From an uncultured Desulfovibrio sp. (GTDB lineage: Bacteria; Desulfobacterota; Desulfovibrionia; Desulfovibrionales; Desulfovibrionaceae), in NCBI GenBank assembly GCA_944327285.1, contig CALVHG010000010.1, forward strand, positions 1 to 55,515: a stretch of DNA of 55,515 bases, in the 5' to 3' direction. Shown here in pieces: positions 52,692 to 55,515 of this stretch. Under the pieces are notes generated by a model that saw nothing but the letters and a program-made list of their open reading frames with translations, was not told where the DNA came from and ran no database searches. Positions within the stretch are counted from its first letter, which is position 1. Every line of letters starts with the position of its first letter. Both the position numbers and the translations under genes were made by a program.

Positions 52692-53635
52692 TGTTCCACG
52701 GCAAGTTCACGCCTACGGCGATCAGGGTACTGCTTCAGGAAGCTGATGCCTTGCAGCAACTGGCAAACGGTCTGGATGCTGTCTTTGACGAAGCAGTGGA
52801 CTGTCTGCTGCATATATCAGGTCGTATTGCCGTAACCGGCATGGGCAAAAGCGGTCACGTGGCGCGGAAAGTTGCCGCTACGCTGTCTTCCACAGGCTCC
52901 CCGGCATTCTTCATCCATCCGGCGGAAGCCAGCCACGGCGATCTTGGCATGCTCGGTAAGGGCGATGCCGTCCTGGCCTTTTCCAATTCCGGGGAAACCC
53001 AGGAGCTTGTGGACATCATCGAATACGCAGCCCGCAACAGGCTGCCGCTTCTCGCCGTCACGCAACGCCAGGCAAGCACGCTCGGCCGTCATGCGGACTA
53101 TGTACTGCTGCTTCCCCGTATCGCCGAAGCCTGTCCCATCGGTTGCGCCCCCACGACGTCGACAACCATGCAGATGGCACTGGGTGATGCGCTGGCATTA
53201 ACACTGTTGCAAGCACGGGGGTTCCGTCCGGAAGATTTTCGTCAGTTCCATCCCGGCGGGAGGCTGGGCAAAAAATTACGTCTGCTCAAAGAAATTATGC
53301 ATCGCGGTGACGCGCTCCCTCTTGCCCGACCGGACACTCCCATGGGGGATGTCATCTATATCATGAGCAACAAGGGATTTGGCGCCGTCGGTATTGTGGA
53401 AGACGATCGGCACCTTGTGGGCTTCATTTCCGACGGCGATCTACGCCGCCACATGGCTCCTGATCTGTTACAAAAGACTGCGCGGGATATCATGTCACCC
53501 CATCCTTTTTCCCTGTCGCCTGACTGTCTTGTGGAAAGAGCCATTGCTCAGCTCTCTGAGCACAAGATTACCAGTTCCTTCGTTGTAGAAGAGGAAAAGG
53601 TGATAGGTTTCATTCATATGCATGACATGCTGTAA
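52691..53635 (+). CDS. kdsD: KdsD, arabinose-5-phosphate isomerase
   Basis: KdsD interconverts ribulose-5-phosphate and arabinose-5-phosphate, the substrate of KdsA. The 314-aa protein has a SIS sugar-isomerase domain (residues about 35-165: GMGKSGHVARKVAATLSSTG, then FSNSGETQEL, then GCAPTTSTTM) and two CBS domains (about 200-314), as in KdsD/KpsF. The ATG at 52691 uses the last base of the kdsB-kdsC stop; the upstream extension of the frame lies inside that gene and is not used. As it is in a capsule export cluster, it may be a KpsF-type paralogue. Confidence 0.95.
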   Translation: MFHGKFTPTAIRVLLQEADALQQLANGLDAVFDEAVDCLLHISGRIAVTGMGKSGHVARKVAATLSSTGSPAFFIHPAEASHGDLGMLGKGDAVLAFSNSGETQELVDIIEYAARNRLPLLAVTQRQASTLGRHADYVLLLPRIAEACPIGCAPTTSTTMQMALGDALALTLLQARGFRPEDFRQFHPGGRLGKKLRLLKEIMHRGDALPLARPDTPMGDVIYIMSNKGFGAVGIVEDDRHLVGFISDGDLRRHMAPDLLQKTARDIMSPHPFSLSPDCLVERAIAQLSEHKITSSFVVEEEKVIGFIHMHDML

Positions 53636-53648
53636 GCAAGGAAATACG

Positions 53649-53996
53649 ATGAAACGCGCCCTTTCGCTCTTGTTCTGCATGCTTCTGGTCGCATGTGCGC
53701 CTCAGAACCGGCAGCCAACCGCACCGGCTCCGGCTCCTACGCTTTCCCCGGATCAACGACTGGCCGATTTTCTGGGGACGGCTGTCACAGGCACTTCCGC
53801 TTCCTTTTCCGGAACAACGCTGGGGAGCTCTGTCACGGTAACGGCAAAGGATGTCTATGTTTCTGCTCTGGGGGAACTTTGCCGCGAAGGCGTTGCCACG
53901 ACATCACACGGGCTGACACGCATCGCGGCCTGCCGCAAGGATGAAACAGCCCCCTGGCAACTGGCGCCCGCTATTTTCGGAAAGGAGGCCCTCTAG
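53649..53996 (+). CDS. Small lipoprotein of the capsule export cluster, unknown
   Basis: The 115-aa product has a lipoprotein signal peptide (KRALSLLFCMLLVACA) with the lipidated Cys at about residue 17. The mature part has a Pro/Ala-rich stretch, then a beta-rich domain with LGSSVTVTAKDVYVSALGELCREG and ending RIAACRKDETAPWQLAPAIFG, with two Cys that could pair. I do not recognise a named family. AAGGA precedes the ATG at 53649. It lies between kdsD and kpsM, which suggests a part in capsule export at the outer membrane, but this is inference from position only. Confidence 0.8.
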   Translation: MKRALSLLFCMLLVACAPQNRQPTAPAPAPTLSPDQRLADFLGTAVTGTSASFSGTTLGSSVTVTAKDVYVSALGELCREGVATTSHGLTRIAACRKDETAPWQLAPAIFGKEAL

Positions 53997-53999
53997 CTC

Positions 54000-54776
54000 A
54001 TGGCTACAGCCCCGGCGCTGGACACACAGGCCCGCGTCATCATAGCGCTGGCCCTGCGCGAAGTGCATACGCTCTATGGCGGTAAAAGCCTGGGCTATCT
54101 CTGGGCCATCTTTCAGACTGCTTTCAGCGTAGCCATATTCTGGGCCATGCGCTACTTTGCCCATGCCGCAGCCCCACATGGCATGACCGTTCTGTCCTAT
54201 CTCGTCGCAGGTTTCGGCATCTGGAATGTGCTGTCGCAATGTCTAGCCAAATGCATGGCCGCCATCGACGGCAACCGCGCCCTGCTGACCTTTCCGCAAG
54301 TGACGCCTCTGGATATCATGCTGGCGCGCTGTCTTGTGGTCAGCGCCACGCAGATCGTCAGTATGGCAGCCATTCTGGGCTGTGGTCTTGCCTTTCACTT
54401 GCCCGTTATCATTTCCGATCTGGGGCTGATCCTTGCCTGTATCCTGCTGGCCCCCCTGCTGGGGCTGGGGCTGGGCGCCACACTGGGCTCGCTGGCATTT
54501 TATGTACCGGCATTACAACAGATTGTGCCCATGATTATGCGCATTCTCTTCTTCGCGTCAGGCATCTTCTATTCCGTCAGTGCCTTTTCGCATCGTGTAG
54601 GCGACTTTCTCATGCTCAACCCTATCATGCAGCTTATTGAGCTGATGCGCATGGCCTTGTCCAGCGGCTACACTTCCCCCTATGCAGACTTTTCATATGT
54701 AGTCCAGGTTACGCTGGGGCTGCTCTTTACAGGCTTACTACTGGAACGCTATGTGCGAAACAAGGTAACGCAATGA
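54000..54776 (+). CDS. kpsM: KpsM-like ABC-2 capsule export permease
   Basis: The 258-aa integral membrane protein belongs to the ABC-2 permease family for polysaccharide export. Hydrophobic segments lie at about residues 35-55, 60-85, 110-135, 140-165, 175-200 and 230-250, giving six helices. The start ALREVHTLYGGKSLGYLWAI matches the KpsM/Wzm amphipathic N-terminal motif (R-E-x-x-x-x-Y-x-x-x-x-LGYLW). AAAGGAGG lies upstream. It overlaps kpsT by four bases (ATGA), so permease and ATPase are coupled. It would pass the finished capsule polymer across the inner membrane. Confidence 0.93.
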   Translation: MATAPALDTQARVIIALALREVHTLYGGKSLGYLWAIFQTAFSVAIFWAMRYFAHAAAPHGMTVLSYLVAGFGIWNVLSQCLAKCMAAIDGNRALLTFPQVTPLDIMLARCLVVSATQIVSMAAILGCGLAFHLPVIISDLGLILACILLAPLLGLGLGATLGSLAFYVPALQQIVPMIMRILFFASGIFYSVSAFSHRVGDFLMLNPIMQLIELMRMALSSGYTSPYADFSYVVQVTLGLLFTGLLLERYVRNKVTQ

Positions 54777-55450
54777 TCCGTCTGCGCAATATCACCAAAA
54801 CGTATCGTATGAAAGCGGGACGGCGTCTTATTCTGGACAATCTCAGTGTAGACTTTGTGCCAGGAGTTAACGTCGGCATCCTGGGCCGCAACGGTGCGGG
54901 CAAGTCCACGCTCATGCGCATCATCGGCGGCGCTCTTGCACCAGACAGCGGCACCGTGGAGCGCACCAGTCGCATTTCATGGCCCATCGGCTTCAGCGGC
55001 TGCTTTCACAGCAGCCTCACCGGTCGGGAAAACCTGCGCTTTGTCTGTCGCATTTATAAGGCGGATATCAGGGAAGTCACAGCCTTTGTGGAAGAGTTCT
55101 CGGAACTGGAAGATTTTCTGGATATGCCGGTCAAAACCTACTCCTCCGGCATGGCTGCCAAACTGGCTTTTGGTCTGAGCATGGCCATCGGCTTTGATTT
55201 CTATTTAATAGATGAACTGACCGCCGTAGGAGATGCCTCCTTTCGCAAAAAAAGTCAGCGCGTTTTTCTGGAACGCAAAAAAACCTCTACGCTGCTGGTT
55301 GTTTCGCATCAAATCGCAACCATCAAGCAGCACTGCGATGTCGCCGGCGTGCTGGATCGCGGACAAATTATCTTTTTCGACCAGATAGGCGAAGCTGTCA
55401 AATATTACGACGCCATCTGCAAACAACCTCCCAATCCTCGCTATGTCTGA
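54773..55450 (+). CDS. kpsT: KpsT-like ABC exporter ATPase
   Basis: The 225-aa ATPase powers KpsM. It has Walker A GRNGAGKST (residues 38-46), the signature region YSSGMAAKLAFGLSMAI, and Walker B FYLIDELTAVGD followed by SHQ. The R-L-R-N-I-T-K-T-Y-R start and short length are typical of KpsT, which lacks the C-terminal carbohydrate-binding domain found in some Wzt proteins. Its last eight bases overlap the start of the next gene. Gene order kpsM-kpsT-kpsE is the classic group-2 export order. Confidence 0.95.
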   Translation: MIRLRNITKTYRMKAGRRLILDNLSVDFVPGVNVGILGRNGAGKSTLMRIIGGALAPDSGTVERTSRISWPIGFSGCFHSSLTGRENLRFVCRIYKADIREVTAFVEEFSELEDFLDMPVKTYSSGMAAKLAFGLSMAIGFDFYLIDELTAVGDASFRKKSQRVFLERKKTSTLLVVSHQIATIKQHCDVAGVLDRGQIIFFDQIGEAVKYYDAICKQPPNPRYV

Positions 55451-55515
55451 TATCACATCTGCAAAGCCTGCCGCTCCGGCTGCCGCCGCAAAGCCCGCCG
55501 CTCCGGCTGCCGCCG
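55443..55515 (+). CDS. kpsE: Start of a probable KpsE-type capsule export protein (3' cut by window edge)
   Basis: An ATG at 55443, overlapping the kpsT stop, opens a frame that runs to the window end. The 24 visible residues start MSDITSA and then repeat the nine-residue unit AKPAAPAAA. KpsE, an inner-membrane co-polymerase-like export protein, is the usual gene after kpsT, and an Ala/Pro/Lys-rich cytoplasmic tail before its first membrane helix would be plausible. The name rests on position only. Confidence 0.6.
   Translation, partial: MSDITSAKPAAPAAAAKPAAPAAA
55461..55514 (+). repeat. 27-bp tandem repeat at the start of the kpsE-like gene
   Basis: Two 27-base units (55461-55487, 55488-55514) differ at one base and each encode AKPAAPAAA. 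More units may follow beyond the window. Such repeats change length by slippage in multiples of nine residues, keeping the frame. Confidence 0.8.

Overview
The window joins two large surface-associated loci. The left 22.6 kb is most of a type VI secretion system (T6SS). The right 33 kb is a capsule / surface-polysaccharide biosynthesis and export locus. Most genes are GC-rich, rich in Ala and Arg, and tightly packed with overlapping starts and stops. The gene content (T6SS with DUF2169, DUF3540 and PAAR-like modules; kdsA, a kdsB-kdsC fusion, kdsD, then kpsM, kpsT and a KpsE-like start) would suit a Gram-negative bacterium of the Desulfovibrionaceae type. That taxonomic guess is inference from gene content and style, not a database match.

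Region 1 (1-22,650, all + strand): tssG (3' end only), an unrecognised 482-aa protein, a DUF2169-pentapeptide fusion, a second pentapeptide protein, a DUF3540 protein, a DUF4150 PAAR-like tip protein, tssJ, tssK, tssL, tssM, a proline-rich membrane-anchored unknown, tssE, tssA, tssB, tssC, hcp and tssH (clpV). Together they encode the membrane complex (TssJLM), baseplate parts (TssE, TssG, TssK), cap (TssA), sheath (TssBC), tube (Hcp), disassembly ATPase (TssH) and an unusual tip-loading module. VgrG, TssF and a clear effector are not in the window. Several gaps hold a 148-bp palindrome-rich repeat whose first bases often coincide with the upstream stop codon. A hairpin at 22,611-22,644 separates the T6SS from the convergent polysaccharide genes.

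Region 2 (22,768-35,454, all - strand): reading in transcription order, two GlfT2-like galactofuranosyltransferases, a 1415-aa four-domain protein (pyruvyl transferase + FrhB-type Fe-S + left-handed beta-helix + NAD-dependent epimerase), an AT-rich DUF6270-like gene, then glf, galE and galU. galU, galE and glf can make UDP-galactofuranose for the two transferases, so a galactofuranose-containing, possibly pyruvylated and acylated glycan is likely.

Region 3 (36,039-50,464, + strand): wecB and wecC (UDP-ManNAcA supply), a 1277-aa coiled-coil / CgeB-like / GT4 protein, a WbmS-like deacetylase, a GNAT acyltransferase, a dedicated ACP-reductase-KASIII acyl cassette, a DUF6270 protein, a second CgeB-like transferase, and a heparinase-like / esterase fusion. 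I infer that the acyl cassette makes a short 3-hydroxyacyl group for an amino sugar.

Region 4 (50,617 to the end, + strand): kdsA, kdsB-kdsC fusion, kdsD, a small lipoprotein, kpsM, kpsT and the first 24 codons of a probable kpsE. This supplies CMP-KDO and the ABC exporter for a group-2-type capsule. The 584-bp AT-rich divergent gap at 35,455-36,038 is the likely regulatory switch between regions 2 and 3. No rRNA, tRNA, CRISPR array or intact insertion sequence was seen.
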